Shown piece after piece: positions 32,706 through 41,946 of a stretch of 64,000 bases of DNA. The stretch is from Andreprevotia lacus DSM 23236 (lineage in GTDB: Bacteria; Pseudomonadota; Gammaproteobacteria; Burkholderiales; Chitinibacteraceae): NCBI RefSeq assembly GCF_900176275.1, contig NZ_FWXD01000012.1, positions 1 through 64,000 on the forward strand, written 5' to 3'. Position 1 is the first letter of the stretch. Every line of letters begins with the position of its first letter. A program made the translations under genes and the position numbers. Below the pieces are notes generated by a model. It did not search any database. It saw only the letters and a list, made by a program, of their open reading frames with translations, and was not told where the DNA came from.

Positions 32706-32909
32706 TCAGTACTTGATGCAGGCAACGTAGTAATACGGGCCAGAGCCTTGGCGCAGGCCATTGTAAGTCGAGCCCGGCCATGCGGATTGGCAGAAAGACG
32801 GCCCGTCAACGGTCACATTGCCCGAAACCTGGTAATAGCGCGACTCGGAGGCCGATGCATTCATCAGCATGCCGCAAAACAGAACACCCAAAGCTACGAA
32901 CTTTTTCAT
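32706..32909 (-). CDS. Tiny secreted Cys-pair protein, copy B (67 aa)
   Basis: Start at ATG 32909 with AGGA six bases upstream. Signal peptide MKKFVALGVLFCGMLMNASA; mature part about 47 residues with two cysteines (FCQSAW and VACIKY) and the core WPGSTYNGLRQGSGPYYYVAC rich in Gly and Tyr. It is paralogous to the neighbouring gene upstream. No family recognised. A disulfide-closed small extracellular or periplasmic protein is predicted; an antimicrobial, adhesin-like or inhibitory role is open. Preceded in the same orientation by copy A with 66 bp between. Confidence 0.8.
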   Translation of the reverse strand: MKKFVALGVLFCGMLMNASASESRYYQVSGNVTVDGPSFCQSAWPGSTYNGLRQGSGPYYYVACIKY

Positions 32910-32974
32910 GATCATTCCTGTAGAGCTACGCGATTTAGGGGATGACGCTTATTGCAATAATCGGCAATCGCCGA

Positions 32975-33175
32975 TTACTTTTGGCAGGCAATGTAGAAAT
33001 ATGCGCCCATGCCCTGGCGTACGCCAAAGTAGGTCGAACCAGGCCATACGGCGCTGCAATAAGCCTGGCCGCCGAGTGTTTCGGAGCTATAAACCTGGTA
33101 ATAGCGGGTTTCGGTGGCGGAAGCATTCAACATCATGCCAAAGAACAGCGCACCAAAAGCAACGAATTTCTTCAT
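32975..33175 (-). CDS. Tiny secreted Cys-pair protein, copy A (66 aa)
   Basis: Start at ATG 33175 with the same leader layout as copy B (CAGGAATGATC before ATGAAGAA); longer upstream frames lack support. Signal peptide MKKFVAFGALFFGMMLNASA; mature part TETRYYQVYSSETLGGQAYCSAVWPGS... (two pieces: TETRYYQVYSSETL and GGQAYCSAVWPGS) ending FYIACQK. The two cysteines, RYYQV, AWPGSTY/VWPGSTY, G-x-RQG and the C-terminal Y-x-AC-x-K are shared with copy B. The conserved identical leader bases suggest co-expression. Function unknown. Confidence 0.8.
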   Translation of the reverse strand: MKKFVAFGALFFGMMLNASATETRYYQVYSSETLGGQAYCSAVWPGSTYFGVRQGMGAYFYIACQK

Positions 33176-33235
33176 GATCATTCCTGTAGGACGATTCGAG
33201 GATTGGGAAAGCATCTGGGGTAAAGCCAAGGACAT

Positions 33236-33592
33236 AACACAGCCAATTGGCTGGCTGCTGTTTATGCCGTTGGCATTGTAGCTATACGCTGTCTCATCTG
33301 GTCAATGTTAATTTGGGATTGATGCAAATAAGCGACGATTTGCTTTTTGCTTTTTGACGTTATCGACAAGCAATTGATGTGGCGTCTGGTAGGGGGTGAG
33401 GTGGCAGTGGCCATGAGCGGGCCGCGTGATGTTTTCGAGCCTTGCTGTCAGGCCAGCAGTGGCTGGGTAAGCCGGCTGTGCGAATATGGGCTGCCCGGTT
33501 GGGCATGCAGTGAGCTGCCGCCTCAACCCTGGCTGTGCGATATGTGTTATCGCAAGGGCGTCTTGTTTTTGAAAGGTGCTTGCTGCGCGTGA
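33236..33592. other. Intergenic stretch without a supported gene
   Basis: This 357-bp region precedes the two small secreted genes and presumably carries their promoter. A Cys-rich open frame (ATG 33377 to 33592, plus strand) has no ribosome-binding site or signal peptide and looks random. AT content is higher near 33300-33370, where a promoter could lie, but I cannot point to firm -35/-10 boxes. Confidence 0.4.
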
Positions 33593-34234
33593 TCAGCGCG
33601 TGGAGGGCTGCGCAGGCTGGTGCAGCAACCATTCTGCCACCGCCAGATTGATGGCCCAGCCTGCGGCCATGCATAGCGTGCGGCTCAGCTCGCTGCGCAA
33701 CGAGGGGGTGATGATCAAGGGCAGATGGGTGAATACCTGCGTGCCGGCACCCAGCCCCAGCGCATAGGCGCGTGTCATCCACACGCGATGTCTGGCGACA
33801 TTGCCTTTACGGATGGCCGCAAAGCCGATGTACAGCGACGCCAGCATCGCGCTGCCCACCACCAGGCGGATCAGGTAAAGCGCCAGCCCGTCGAATTCGG
33901 GCCACGGGTAAAACTGTGTCATCCACAGGCCGGACAGCGCGCTGGCCAGACCACAGGGCACCAGGATGCGCCCGGCCAGCCGGTGCCAGCCGGGCTGCTG
34001 CCGGCGTAGCCGGGGCCAGAATTGCCATGCGCCCAGCAGGCAATACAGTGTGGTGCAGATAATGTGAATGGCCACCGGCCACGGTGCAGCCAGAAAACGT
34101 GCATTGTCCGCTGTCAGTGGCCCGCCATGCGCCAGCAGTACCAATCGCGCGGCGCCGGCCAGCGCGGGCACGATGCCGAGAGTGAGCAATCCGGCTGGTG
34201 TCAGCCAGCTTGGCAGGGTGGATGTGGGGCGCAT
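33593..34234 (-). CDS. DUF2306 membrane protein
   Basis: The 213-aa protein has six to seven hydrophobic segments and the DUF2306 pattern: a histidine after the second helix (AIHIICTTLYCLLGAWQF), WHRLAGRILVPCG, and NVARHRVWMTRAYAL. Conserved His and Arg residues facing the membrane suggest a haem- or quinone-related role, as proposed for the family, but no activity is established. AAGGA precedes the ATG. It is not obviously linked to its neighbours. Confidence 0.85.
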   Translation of the reverse strand: MRPTSTLPSWLTPAGLLTLGIVPALAGAARLVLLAHGGPLTADNARFLAAPWPVAIHIICTTLYCLLGAWQFWPRLRRQQPGWHRLAGRILVPCGLASALSGLWMTQFYPWPEFDGLALYLIRLVVGSAMLASLYIGFAAIRKGNVARHRVWMTRAYALGLGAGTQVFTHLPLIITPSLRSELSRTLCMAAGWAINLAVAEWLLHQPAQPSTR

Positions 34235-34314
34235 GTTGTGGTTCCTTGCGGGAGCCTGTCTGCGCGCATGTTAACCGTACTACCGACAGCACGCGACCGT
34301 CGTTTCTGCTTGGG

Positions 34315-35418
34315 CTACGGTGCCAGCTTGACCGGCAGCGTTTGCTTGCCTGCCCACTCGCCAAGCAAGCTGTCACCATCGAGCCGCAACAGGAATTGCG
34401 CCGATGGCTTGCCCTGGGCATCGTTTTCATCCAGTTGCACGGTGTTGCCATCATGGCTGCCGCTTAATGCGATGGGGGTACGGTATTTGTCGTAAAAATA
34501 CAGTGCATCCAGGTGGTTGGCCTTTTCGTCGCGCACCCACAATGTGACAGCCGCGGCGCCGATTTTGCCTTGCCACACACGGCCTGCCAGGCTGGGCGTG
34601 CTGGCGCTTTTGCTATCGCCCAGCAGCAGCTTGCGGCCGTAGTCGCTCATCCAGGGGCGCACGGTGGAGAGTGGCAAATCAATCACCACATCGTAAACAT
34701 CATCCAGCGCGCGGCTGGCGTGGTTGCTGCAGCGGCCCCCATCCAGGCGCAGCGAGTTTGCTTGCACCAGGTACGCGAGATAGAAGCTTTCCGCTTGGCC
34801 GTTCACCTCGTTTGCCGGCTCGGTGCCAGCCAGGCAATCCTGATTCAGGGCAATGCGCGCATCGAGATCGTCGAGCGTGTCCTTGTTCGCATGTTGTTGT
34901 CTGGCCTGCTTGTATTCGCGTTGCAGCTGGGCCAGCTCTGCACGATAGCGTTTGCGCCGTTCCAGGCGCATTTGCTCGTTCAAGGCATGTTTGCCGGCTG
35001 GCGTGAACAGAGTGTCGGGCAGCAGCAGGCGGCCATCGCGTGCGTCGAAGTTGAGGTACTGATCAAAATTCTCGCAATATGCGCCGCAGCCTTCCCCTTC
35101 AAGGTGTATGGCGAAAACACGTTCGTCGTTGCGCACCACATTGAAGTTCAGTGATGCCGTGCCGACTGCATCCAGCTTGTCCGCCTTGCCGAGCGTATGC
35201 GGTTGATGCGGTGGCGGGGCGTTGAACTGCGATAGATAGAGGGCGGTGTTGATGCGCGCGGCTGCGTTGTTTCCCTGTACATATGGGACCTTCAGCGTTT
35301 CACTGCGCAAGGCATCTTGCCCATCGGGCGGGTAGGTCAATGTCTGCACCGTGATCGGCGCTGCCGCAGCCAGGCCGGAGAGCAGCAGCAAGCCAAGCAG
35401 TTTGGTGGTGTGTCGCAT
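34315..35418 (-). CDS. Secreted protein, DUF3298/RsiV-like C-terminal half
   Basis: Start at ATG 35418 with AAGGA five bases upstream. Signal peptide MRHTTKLLGLLLLSGLAAA. The 367-aa protein shows features of DUF3298/DUF4163 proteins: an N-terminal beta/alpha domain with ERVFAIHLEGEGCGAYCENFDQYLNFDARDGRLLLPDTLFTPAG, where the FDARDG-x-L-x2-D-LF segment is characteristic, a long charged helix (RRKRYRAELAQLQREYKQARQ, coiled coil), and a C-terminal domain with beta strands. Two Cys in GCGAYC may form a disulfide. Third gene of the SPFH operon; periplasmic function unknown. Confidence 0.7.
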   Translation of the reverse strand: MRHTTKLLGLLLLSGLAAAAPITVQTLTYPPDGQDALRSETLKVPYVQGNNAAARINTALYLSQFNAPPPHQPHTLGKADKLDAVGTASLNFNVVRNDERVFAIHLEGEGCGAYCENFDQYLNFDARDGRLLLPDTLFTPAGKHALNEQMRLERRKRYRAELAQLQREYKQARQQHANKDTLDDLDARIALNQDCLAGTEPANEVNGQAESFYLAYLVQANSLRLDGGRCSNHASRALDDVYDVVIDLPLSTVRPWMSDYGRKLLLGDSKSASTPSLAGRVWQGKIGAAAVTLWVRDEKANHLDALYFYDKYRTPIALSGSHDGNTVQLDENDAQGKPSAQFLLRLDGDSLLGEWAGKQTLPVKLAP

Positions 35419-35451
35419 GATGGTCCTTTGCATTCAGGGCAATTGTATTGT

Positions 35452-36858
35452 TCAACGCAGGCTGATGGTCACTCGCTTCCACTGCGGATCCTGCCATTTG
35501 TAGAACGGTGTCAGCGAGTTCGGGGTGTCGGCCTGTTTTTGCACTTCCAGCGTGTCGAGCTTGAGCAGCTCGAAGCTGCGCTTGTAGCGGCCATCGACGC
35601 GTGCTTCGCGTACGGTCAGCATTTGCTGGCCGCCGGGTACCCAGCCGGCGAATTCGGCGTAACCCACGTCCGGGTTGTTCAGCGCGGGTGGCAGGATGTC
35701 CAGCTGCCAGTTGTTGCTCACGGCATGGAATACCCACAGCTCGCGCCAGCCGTCCACCGGTTGCACTGCCAGGGCCAGCGCATTGCCTTGCGGGTTGCTG
35801 CTGGCCGAGCCGGCCCATACCACGCCATAGGTGCAGTGTTTGAGCAGCACGGCTTTCTTTGCGTCGAGCAGTGCCACGCAGGTTTCGCCCGGTTCACCCG
35901 GCAGGGTGGTGATGCTGAGCTTGCCCGGCATGGCCACGGCGGGCTCGGCGGCCCAGCGTACGGCGCCGACACGCACGGCGGCATCGGCATAGCTGCCGGT
36001 ATCTTCTTCGGGCAGCTCGGCCTTGTTCACGGCAGCCAGCGCCTGCAGTGCGCGGTTGGCCAGCGCTGCGGCATCCTCGCCCTTGCGGGCTTTGGCAAAA
36101 GCCAGACTGGCGGCGATGCCGGCACGGCGCATTTGCAGGCGATTCTTCACATGCTCGGGCAGCTTGAGTGCCGGCACGCGGTCGATCAGTTCGGCCCGCC
36201 ACTGGTCGATGGCATAACGCTCACCGGGGCGCAGGTTGGGATCGATACAGTCCGGGCGGGTGAGCGCCAGTGCGGCACGGGCGCGTTGTTCGTCGCTGGA
36301 CGGCATGGCCAGCACGTGGCGGAAGGCATCGCCGTCGTAACACAGTTGCAGGCGGCCATCGCGCTCGATGCTGGTCAGCTTCACGCCATAGCTGGCGGCA
36401 ATATCCAGATGCGCGGCCAGCGTGGTATCGGTGCTCTTGCCTTGCCTGGCTGAGGCACGCCGCGCCAGCCGTTCGGCCAGGACGCCCAGATCATCCAGCG
36501 CTTCGGCGCTGATGCCATTGGCCGGGGCGGCTTTCAAATAGGCTGCTGCGTAGCCGATGCCCAGCGCTTCGGCCCCGGGTGTATCGCGCAGGAAGCGCAC
36601 TACCGACAGCAACTCGGGCGCGTCTTCGGGCTGCAGATTGCTCTGGCGCACCGCGCTGGCGCGGATATAGCCACCACGCTCCAGGCGGTGGTTGTACACC
36701 TGCAGGTAATCCTGTTTTTCACCGCGGATTTCCAGCGTATCGCCCTGCCACATCACGGCCTGCTGCTGGGCGGAATCCTTGGGGGCGCTGCGCAGGGCGG
36801 CCTGATCCTGCGTGACGATGGCAACGGTAGCGAGTGCCGCCAGGGTAGCGATGGCCAT
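35452..36858 (-). CDS. Secreted protein with SH3-like N-terminal domain (468 aa)
   Basis: A hydrophobic N-terminus ([15 protein letters not shown]) acts as signal peptide or anchor. It is followed by an SH3b-like segment ([51 protein letters not shown], quoted in parts of the family pattern: [24 protein letters not shown]), then an alpha-helical middle part and a C-terminal WD/PQQ-like beta region ending [14 protein letters not shown]. No enzyme motif. ATG lies 2 bp after the SPFH gene stop, with GAGGAG upstream, so the two are translationally linked. Probably works with the SPFH protein at the envelope. Confidence 0.65.
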   Translation of the reverse strand: MAIATLAALATVAIVTQDQAALRSAPKDSAQQQAVMWQGDTLEIRGEKQDYLQVYNHRLERGGYIRASAVRQSNLQPEDAPELLSVVRFLRDTPGAEALGIGYAAAYLKAAPANGISAEALDDLGVLAERLARRASARQGKSTDTTLAAHLDIAASYGVKLTSIERDGRLQLCYDGDAFRHVLAMPSSDEQRARAALALTRPDCIDPNLRPGERYAIDQWRAELIDRVPALKLPEHVKNRLQMRRAGIAASLAFAKARKGEDAAALANRALQALAAVNKAELPEEDTGSYADAAVRVGAVRWAAEPAVAMPGKLSITTLPGEPGETCVALLDAKKAVLLKHCTYGVVWAGSASSNPQGNALALAVQPVDGWRELWVFHAVSNNWQLDILPPALNNPDVGYAEFAGWVPGGQQMLTVREARVDGRYKRSFELLKLDTLEVQKQADTPNSLTPFYKWQDPQWKRVTISLR

Positions 36859-36860
36859 GA

Positions 36861-38126
36861 TTATTGCTCCTCGGCTTGCTGTTCAGTCTGTGCGTTGTTG
36901 CCGGCATCAACCTGCGGGGCGGCATTCTTCTGTTGCGCGCCCAGCAGCGCAGCGCCAATGAAGCCACCGTCCTTGGGGGTGGGGGCGATGATGACCGAGA
37001 TCTTGTCCGACAGCTTGTCGGCCATGGCCTTCTGGATCAGCAGCGGGTGCTTGGACAGCAGCGCGCCGTCGACCGCCATCTGGTCGCTGCTGGCCTTGGC
37101 CAGTTGTTGCTGGCGATAGACTTCGGCATCGGCCAGCTTGCGGCGCGAATCGGCTTCACCACCGGCTTCGATCACACGCGCCTGTGCGCTGCCCTCGGCG
37201 GTCTTGATGCGCGATACCTTGTCGGCTTCCGCTTCCAGCTGGCGCTGCTCGATCTGTTTCTGCTTGAACGGCAGCACGTGCTTCATGGCTTCTTCCTGCG
37301 CCTTGGCAGCGATGATCTGCTCGTTGCCGGCGGCTTCAGCGGCTTTCTCACGCTTCACCTTCTCGGCTTCGGCTTCCAGCGCGGTCTGTTTCACCTGCTT
37401 GTCCTTCAGCTCGAGCGTGTAGCGCATCTGTTCGCTGGCCAGTTCTTCGGCCAGCATCTTTTCCAGGCCAGCGCGGTAGTCGGCCGGCAAGTCCACCTTG
37501 CCGATCTGCACGTTCAGCAACACCAGGCCACTGCCGGCCAGCTTGGGGCGCAGTTCGCTCTCGATGGTTTGCTGGATTTCACCGCGCTTGGTCGAGAAGA
37601 TTTCGCGCACCGTGTAGCGGGTAAAGGTCTTGTAGATCACGCCTTGCACTGCCGGCTGCACCACCTGGCCGCCGATGTCGTCCGGCAGCTTGCGGGCGCT
37701 GCTCAGCACGCGAGCCGGGTCGAGTGCGTAGTGCACCGTCAGGTCCACACCGACCGACAGACCCTCCACCGACTGAAAGGGTGCATCGCCATTGGCCTTG
37801 CTGCTTTGTGTGGGGTGATAAAGCTGCTCGCGCAGCGAGAAACGGCGCAGCTGGTGCAGCCCGGGGATGGCCAGCATGCTGCCAGCGCGGAATTCACTGC
37901 TGCTGCCGGTCAGCTGATTGGTGCGTACCACCACTTCGCCAGGCGCCACCGAATCGACCGACAAGTAGATACCACCCACCAGCACCGCTGCAGCAATCAG
38001 GCCGTAGCGCAGTTGCGGATTGCTGCGGCGTGGTGTGGTTTCTACTTCCAGTTCTCCCTCGCGCTGATCACGGACGCCCAGTGCAGTGCGGATGGACTGG
38101 ACGATTTGCTTGAGCTTTTCCGACAT
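36861..38126 (-). CDS. SPFH/Band-7 domain membrane protein
   Basis: The 421-aa protein has one N-terminal membrane helix ([15 protein letters not shown]), a prohibitin-type SPFH domain ([42 protein letters not shown], in parts) and a long charged coiled-coil region ([20 protein letters not shown]..., [20 protein letters not shown]), ending in a short Gln/Glu-rich tail. Such proteins form large oligomeric rings at membrane microdomains. It heads a three-gene operon with two secreted proteins and is divergent from a two-component system, which may regulate it. Confidence 0.85.
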   Translation of the reverse strand: MSEKLKQIVQSIRTALGVRDQREGELEVETTPRRSNPQLRYGLIAAAVLVGGIYLSVDSVAPGEVVVRTNQLTGSSSEFRAGSMLAIPGLHQLRRFSLREQLYHPTQSSKANGDAPFQSVEGLSVGVDLTVHYALDPARVLSSARKLPDDIGGQVVQPAVQGVIYKTFTRYTVREIFSTKRGEIQQTIESELRPKLAGSGLVLLNVQIGKVDLPADYRAGLEKMLAEELASEQMRYTLELKDKQVKQTALEAEAEKVKREKAAEAAGNEQIIAAKAQEEAMKHVLPFKQKQIEQRQLEAEADKVSRIKTAEGSAQARVIEAGGEADSRRKLADAEVYRQQQLAKASSDQMAVDGALLSKHPLLIQKAMADKLSDKISVIIAPTPKDGGFIGAALLGAQQKNAAPQVDAGNNAQTEQQAEEQ

Positions 38127-38375
38127 GATTGATGCTCCTCAGTACGCCGTTATGGGGTGGCCGTTCCGGCCTGAACCGCACCGTGGCAAGGTGCGTCGTT
38201 CTGGCAACCATGGTGCTGCCGGGGCACTGGAGCGAACAATGCGGCCGTCATGCCAGAATGCGCCCGGCGGCGGAGCGCCCGGTCACGCTCCGGAAGAAAC
38301 ACTCACACCGACGTGCTGGCGCGCTCGGGGCGAAAGTACGGATACTGTGGGCATAGTCAACCGCAGGTCGTTGCC

Positions 38376-39086
38376 ATGTTCAAAGTCGCCGTCATCGAAG
38401 ATGACATCCCTACCAGTAACCAGCTCAAGGGCTGGATCGAGGCCGCGCGGCCGGGCATCACGGTCGAGCAATGGTTCACCCGCGACGATGCCGAAGCCGC
38501 CATCGCGCGCGAGCAGTACGACGTGGTGGTGCTGGATATCGAGCTGGGGCGCGAGCGCCATGCCGGGGTGGCCATCATCAATGCCATCAACAAGCGCCAC
38601 GGCACGCCGGTGCTGGTGGTGTCGGCCATGCCCGCAGCCATTTACCGCAGCATCATGAAGGCGCTGGATGCGTGGGATTACCTGCAGAAAACCACGTTTG
38701 AAGAGGCCGACTTCGTCGATACCTTCCTCGAAATCCTGCGCGCCGCGCGCGAGAAGCAGGCCACGCAGCCGGCTGCACCTGCTGCACCGGCCAGCGAGTT
38801 GTCGCTCGACCCGCTGCGCCAGTCCAGCCCCACCTGGCGTGGCCAGCGCGTCAACCTGCCGCTGACGGCGCAGCGCATCCTGGCGGCGTTGTATGCGCAG
38901 CGCGGGCAGGTGGTGTCGTACGATGATCTGTTTGCAGTGGTGAAAAGCGGCCGCAACCGCGACAACATCCGCAAACACATCAGCACCATCCGCGATGCTT
39001 TTCGTGAGCTGGACCCGTATTTCGACGGCATCGAGAACATCCCCATGCGCGGTTTCCGCTGGGTTGATACGCCGGGGCAGGGCTGA
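38376..39086 (+). CDS. OmpR-family response regulator
   Basis: Start at ATG 38376 (MFKVAVIEDD). The receiver domain has the acidic pair D9/D10, phosphoacceptor D54 (VVLD-IE), the Thr/Ser switch (PVLVVSAM) and Lys105 (YLQKT). A linker rich in Ala/Pro (about 123-140) leads to a C-terminal winged helix (LTAQRILAALYAQRGQVVSYDDLF...RDNIRKHISTIRDAF). The stop overlaps the start of the kinase gene (TGATG), so the two form a two-component pair. Likely targets are its divergent neighbour, the SPFH operon, or itself. Confidence 0.9.
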   Translation: MFKVAVIEDDIPTSNQLKGWIEAARPGITVEQWFTRDDAEAAIAREQYDVVVLDIELGRERHAGVAIINAINKRHGTPVLVVSAMPAAIYRSIMKALDAWDYLQKTTFEEADFVDTFLEILRAAREKQATQPAAPAAPASELSLDPLRQSSPTWRGQRVNLPLTAQRILAALYAQRGQVVSYDDLFAVVKSGRNRDNIRKHISTIRDAFRELDPYFDGIENIPMRGFRWVDTPGQG

Positions 39087-41155
39087 TGGCGCGCTGGTGG
39101 AGTCTGGCGCCGTTCCGGCTGCGGCTGCTGTTCCGTGGTGCTTTCCTGTTGCTGGCGTTGGCGACGTTGGCGCTGGCGCTGTACGTGCTCAAGGAGGAAA
39201 AGCAGCTCGGCTATCGCAGCTACCAGACCAGCTTTCACAAGACGGCCGAGCAGATCGCGCTGCGGTTGCGCCACCCCACCGGCCAGCTGGCCTTGCTCAA
39301 CCCGCCCGCAGCCAATACGCCGGTTACGCCGCTGCACCCCTTGCTGCTGCCGTTTCCGGCCATCGATTTCGACGACCAGAGCAAGGTACAGCAGGCGGTG
39401 GAGATGTCCGGCTGCCAGGTGCAATACCCTGCCTATGGTGCGGTGTGCGTGGCCATCGGCAGCAACCCGTATGCCGGTGGCTTCATCTATGTGGCGGGGC
39501 GTTTTGCCAGCGCGCAGCTGGTGCCGCATGCGCGCGGCGATCTGGATGTGACGCAGGCGCATCGCGTGCGGGTGACTGCCACGGTGCGTGGTCAGACCTA
39601 TCGCTGGCTGGCGCCGTTCGAGCTGCCGGACGGGCGTGGCACGCCCGATGGCGATGCCGCGCTGCGTGGCCGGCTGACCGGCTTCATCGAGGACGAACTG
39701 GCCCAGCCCGGTGCACGGCCGGTGAAGGATTTTCGCGGCTGGCTGTGGCAAAACCCGCAATGCGTGAGTGAGGACGCCACCAGGCCGACCACCGGCTGCG
39801 CGCGGCGCGCATTCTTCTCGGTGCGCTTGCCGGTGGCGGTGCTGCGCGACGCGCTGTTCGAGAAAACGCGCCCGGTATGGCCGCCGGCCGATCTGGCTCG
39901 CATGCAAGTGCGGGTGGAAGTCTTGCCGCCAGGGCAGGGCGTGCCGCTGCTCGACAGCAACAGCAGTGGCGCTACGCCGCCATTTTCGCTGGCCGACCTC
40001 ACGCCGCTGCTGCTGCCGGGCGAGACGTTGCGCATCCGCAAGCAGGGCAGCGCGCAGAATCTGCTGACGCTGGCCGGGCTGGATGACAAGCGCGGCGACA
40101 CCGCACGCTGGCTGGGTGGCGTGATCCGCCGCCTGTCGGTGGATGGCTATGACCAGCCCATCCAGGCCAGCGAAATCATCAATACGCCGCTGGGCAATTA
40201 CGAGTTGCAGCTGACCGGGGATATCGGCGGCATCAACCGCAGTCTGGCGGCGGTGGCCACGCGCATATCGTGGTTTGTCGGCGCGATGCTGTTGGCGATC
40301 GCGCTGACCTGGGCGCTGATCGAGATCGGCATCATCCGCCGCATCACCGTGCTGACGCGGCGTGCCGCCAGCGTATCGCGCGGCGTGCGCGGGGTGGGTG
40401 AGCTGGAGCAACTGGAGCTGGGCGACCTGCGCGGCGCCGACGAACTGGGCGTGCTGGCCGGTGCGCTGTCCGATCTGCTGCAGCGCGTGAAAGAGGACGT
40501 GCAGCGCGAGCAGATCCGCGCCGAACAGGAAAAGGACATGTGGCACGCAGTGGGCCACGAAATCATGTCGCCGCTGCAATCGTTGATGGCGCTGCACGGC
40601 GGCGCGGGTGACGAGAGTGCACGCTATATCCACCGCATGCAGCAGGCCATCCGCATCCTGTATGGCAGCGCCTCGCCCAGCGAGGCTTTCCAGGCCACCA
40701 CCTTGCAGGTGGATAGCCTGGAGCTGGATGCCTTTCTGCACCATGTGGCCGGCAACGCGCCGTGCGTGGGCATCAACGCCGTGCGCTACCACGGCCCCGG
40801 CATGGCGGTGCAGGTGCGCGCCGATGAATACTCGCTGGAGGATGTGATCACCCACATCCTGCGCAATGCCGAGCGCTACCGGCTGCCCGACACTCCCATA
40901 GACATCACGCTGGAGGCGACGGCTACCGCCGCCACCGTCACCATCCACAATCAGGGGCCGAACATCCCCGATACCCTGATCAATGCGGTATTCGAATACG
41001 GCGTATCCGACCAGCAGGACGCGGCCGCGAACGGCAATCGCGGTCAGGGCCTGTTCGTGGCCAAGACCTATATGGCCAAGATGGGCGGCACCATTGCGGC
41101 CATTAATACCGGGGATGGGGTGAGCATGGTGCTCACGCTGCAAAGGGCCATTTAG
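39086..41155 (+). CDS. Membrane sensor histidine kinase with unusual H-box
   Basis: The 689-aa kinase has an N-terminal membrane helix (FLLLALATLALALYVL), a large (about 330 aa) periplasmic sensor region, a second helix (ISWFVGAMLLAIALTWALIEIGI), a HAMP-like linker and the catalytic core. The H-box reads GHEIMSPLQSLM (His491), HExxxPL as in the family but with Met-Ser instead of Arg-Thr. The ATP domain shows N-box NAERYRLPDTPI, G1 NQGPNIPD and G2 GNRGQGLFVAK. It phosphorylates the response regulator encoded immediately upstream; signal unknown. Confidence 0.87.
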   Translation: MARWWSLAPFRLRLLFRGAFLLLALATLALALYVLKEEKQLGYRSYQTSFHKTAEQIALRLRHPTGQLALLNPPAANTPVTPLHPLLLPFPAIDFDDQSKVQQAVEMSGCQVQYPAYGAVCVAIGSNPYAGGFIYVAGRFASAQLVPHARGDLDVTQAHRVRVTATVRGQTYRWLAPFELPDGRGTPDGDAALRGRLTGFIEDELAQPGARPVKDFRGWLWQNPQCVSEDATRPTTGCARRAFFSVRLPVAVLRDALFEKTRPVWPPADLARMQVRVEVLPPGQGVPLLDSNSSGATPPFSLADLTPLLLPGETLRIRKQGSAQNLLTLAGLDDKRGDTARWLGGVIRRLSVDGYDQPIQASEIINTPLGNYELQLTGDIGGINRSLAAVATRISWFVGAMLLAIALTWALIEIGIIRRITVLTRRAASVSRGVRGVGELEQLELGDLRGADELGVLAGALSDLLQRVKEDVQREQIRAEQEKDMWHAVGHEIMSPLQSLMALHGGAGDESARYIHRMQQAIRILYGSASPSEAFQATTLQVDSLELDAFLHHVAGNAPCVGINAVRYHGPGMAVQVRADEYSLEDVITHILRNAERYRLPDTPIDITLEATATAATVTIHNQGPNIPDTLINAVFEYGVSDQQDAAANGNRGQGLFVAKTYMAKMGGTIAAINTGDGVSMVLTLQRAI

Positions 41156-41160
41156 CGCGG

Positions 41161-41225
41161 CTAAAAAGTCCCTGCTGGCTGCGTTGCGCTTACTTGCCGT
41201 ACCCTTGTACTGTCTGCGTTTCGCA
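41161..41225. repeat. Possible dispersed intergenic repeat
   Basis: The short gap after the kinase gene reads GACTTTTTAGCCGCGCTAAA on the minus strand and contains CTGGCTGCGTTGCGCTTACT and GCCGTACCCTTGTACTGTC. The near-palindromic GTAC...GTAC core and the lack of coding use resemble interspersed repeats I have seen between genes of related betaproteobacteria. Only one copy lies in this window, so the repeat nature is not shown here. Confidence 0.3.
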
Positions 41226-41256
41226 CGCCTTGCCAGCACCGCTCCGCTGGGGTTTG

Positions 41257-41946
41257 TTAGCCGCTCTTCGGTGCGTGCCTGCCCGCCAGCAAACGCTTGC
41301 CCAGCCACTGCACGCCACTGCACAGCAGCAGGTAGACCAGCGCGACGAAGCTGAAGACTTCCAGCGGGTAGACCTGCTCGCGGTTGTTGACCTGATTGGC
41401 GACGAAGGTGAACTCGGCCACGCCGACGATATAGGCCAGCGAAGTGTCTTTGAGCAAAGTCACACACTGGTTGACGAAGGACGGCCACACCGTGCGCAGT
41501 GCCTGCGGCAGCAGCACAAAGCGCAGCGCCTGCCGCGGTGTCAGGCCGCAGGCCAGCGCTGCTTCGCGCTGGCCCGAGGGGACGGCAGCGATACCGGCAG
41601 CAACCGCATGCGCCAGATACGCGCCGGAGACCAGCGCCAGCGCCAGCAGCACCGTGAGCACGCCGGGGATATCCACCTTGAACACGATGGGCAGCAGGAA
41701 GTAGCACCAGAACATCAGCAGCAGCACCGGTATTGCGCGCAGCAATTCACTGCTTGCGTGCAGCGCCAGGTGCAGCCAGCCACGGCATTGTGCCAGCGCA
41801 ATGCCCCACGCCAGGCCCAGCGCGCTGGCGAGCAGGCCGGCACCGGCGCCCAGCAAGACTGTCAGCGCCAGCCCGCCCAGCGGCCCTGCTGGCCAGGCGC
41901 CAACCAGAAAGAACAACAGATTGTTGGTGACGATGCCGGTATTCAT
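41257..41946 (-). CDS. Polar amino acid ABC transporter permease (second permease)
   Basis: The 229-aa inner-membrane protein has about five membrane helices and the HAAQ-family permease motif for ATPase contact, EAALACGLTPRQALRFVLLPQALR (first part EAALACGLTPRQALRFVLL). Start at ATG 41946 overlaps the previous permease stop by ATGA; a longer frame extends upstream in another gene and is not used. It pairs with the next permease and with the binding protein encoded upstream. No ATPase gene of this transporter is present in the operon. Confidence 0.88.
   Translation of the reverse strand: MNTGIVTNNLLFFLVGAWPAGPLGGLALTVLLGAGAGLLASALGLAWGIALAQCRGWLHLALHASSELLRAIPVLLLMFWCYFLLPIVFKVDIPGVLTVLLALALVSGAYLAHAVAAGIAAVPSGQREAALACGLTPRQALRFVLLPQALRTVWPSFVNQCVTLLKDTSLAYIVGVAEFTFVANQVNNREQVYPLEVFSFVALVYLLLCSGVQWLGKRLLAGRHAPKSG

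Noticed and set aside
33377-33592. Cys-rich open frame near the small secreted genes
   Set aside because: No signal peptide, no ribosome-binding site, no repeat of the copy A/B pattern.
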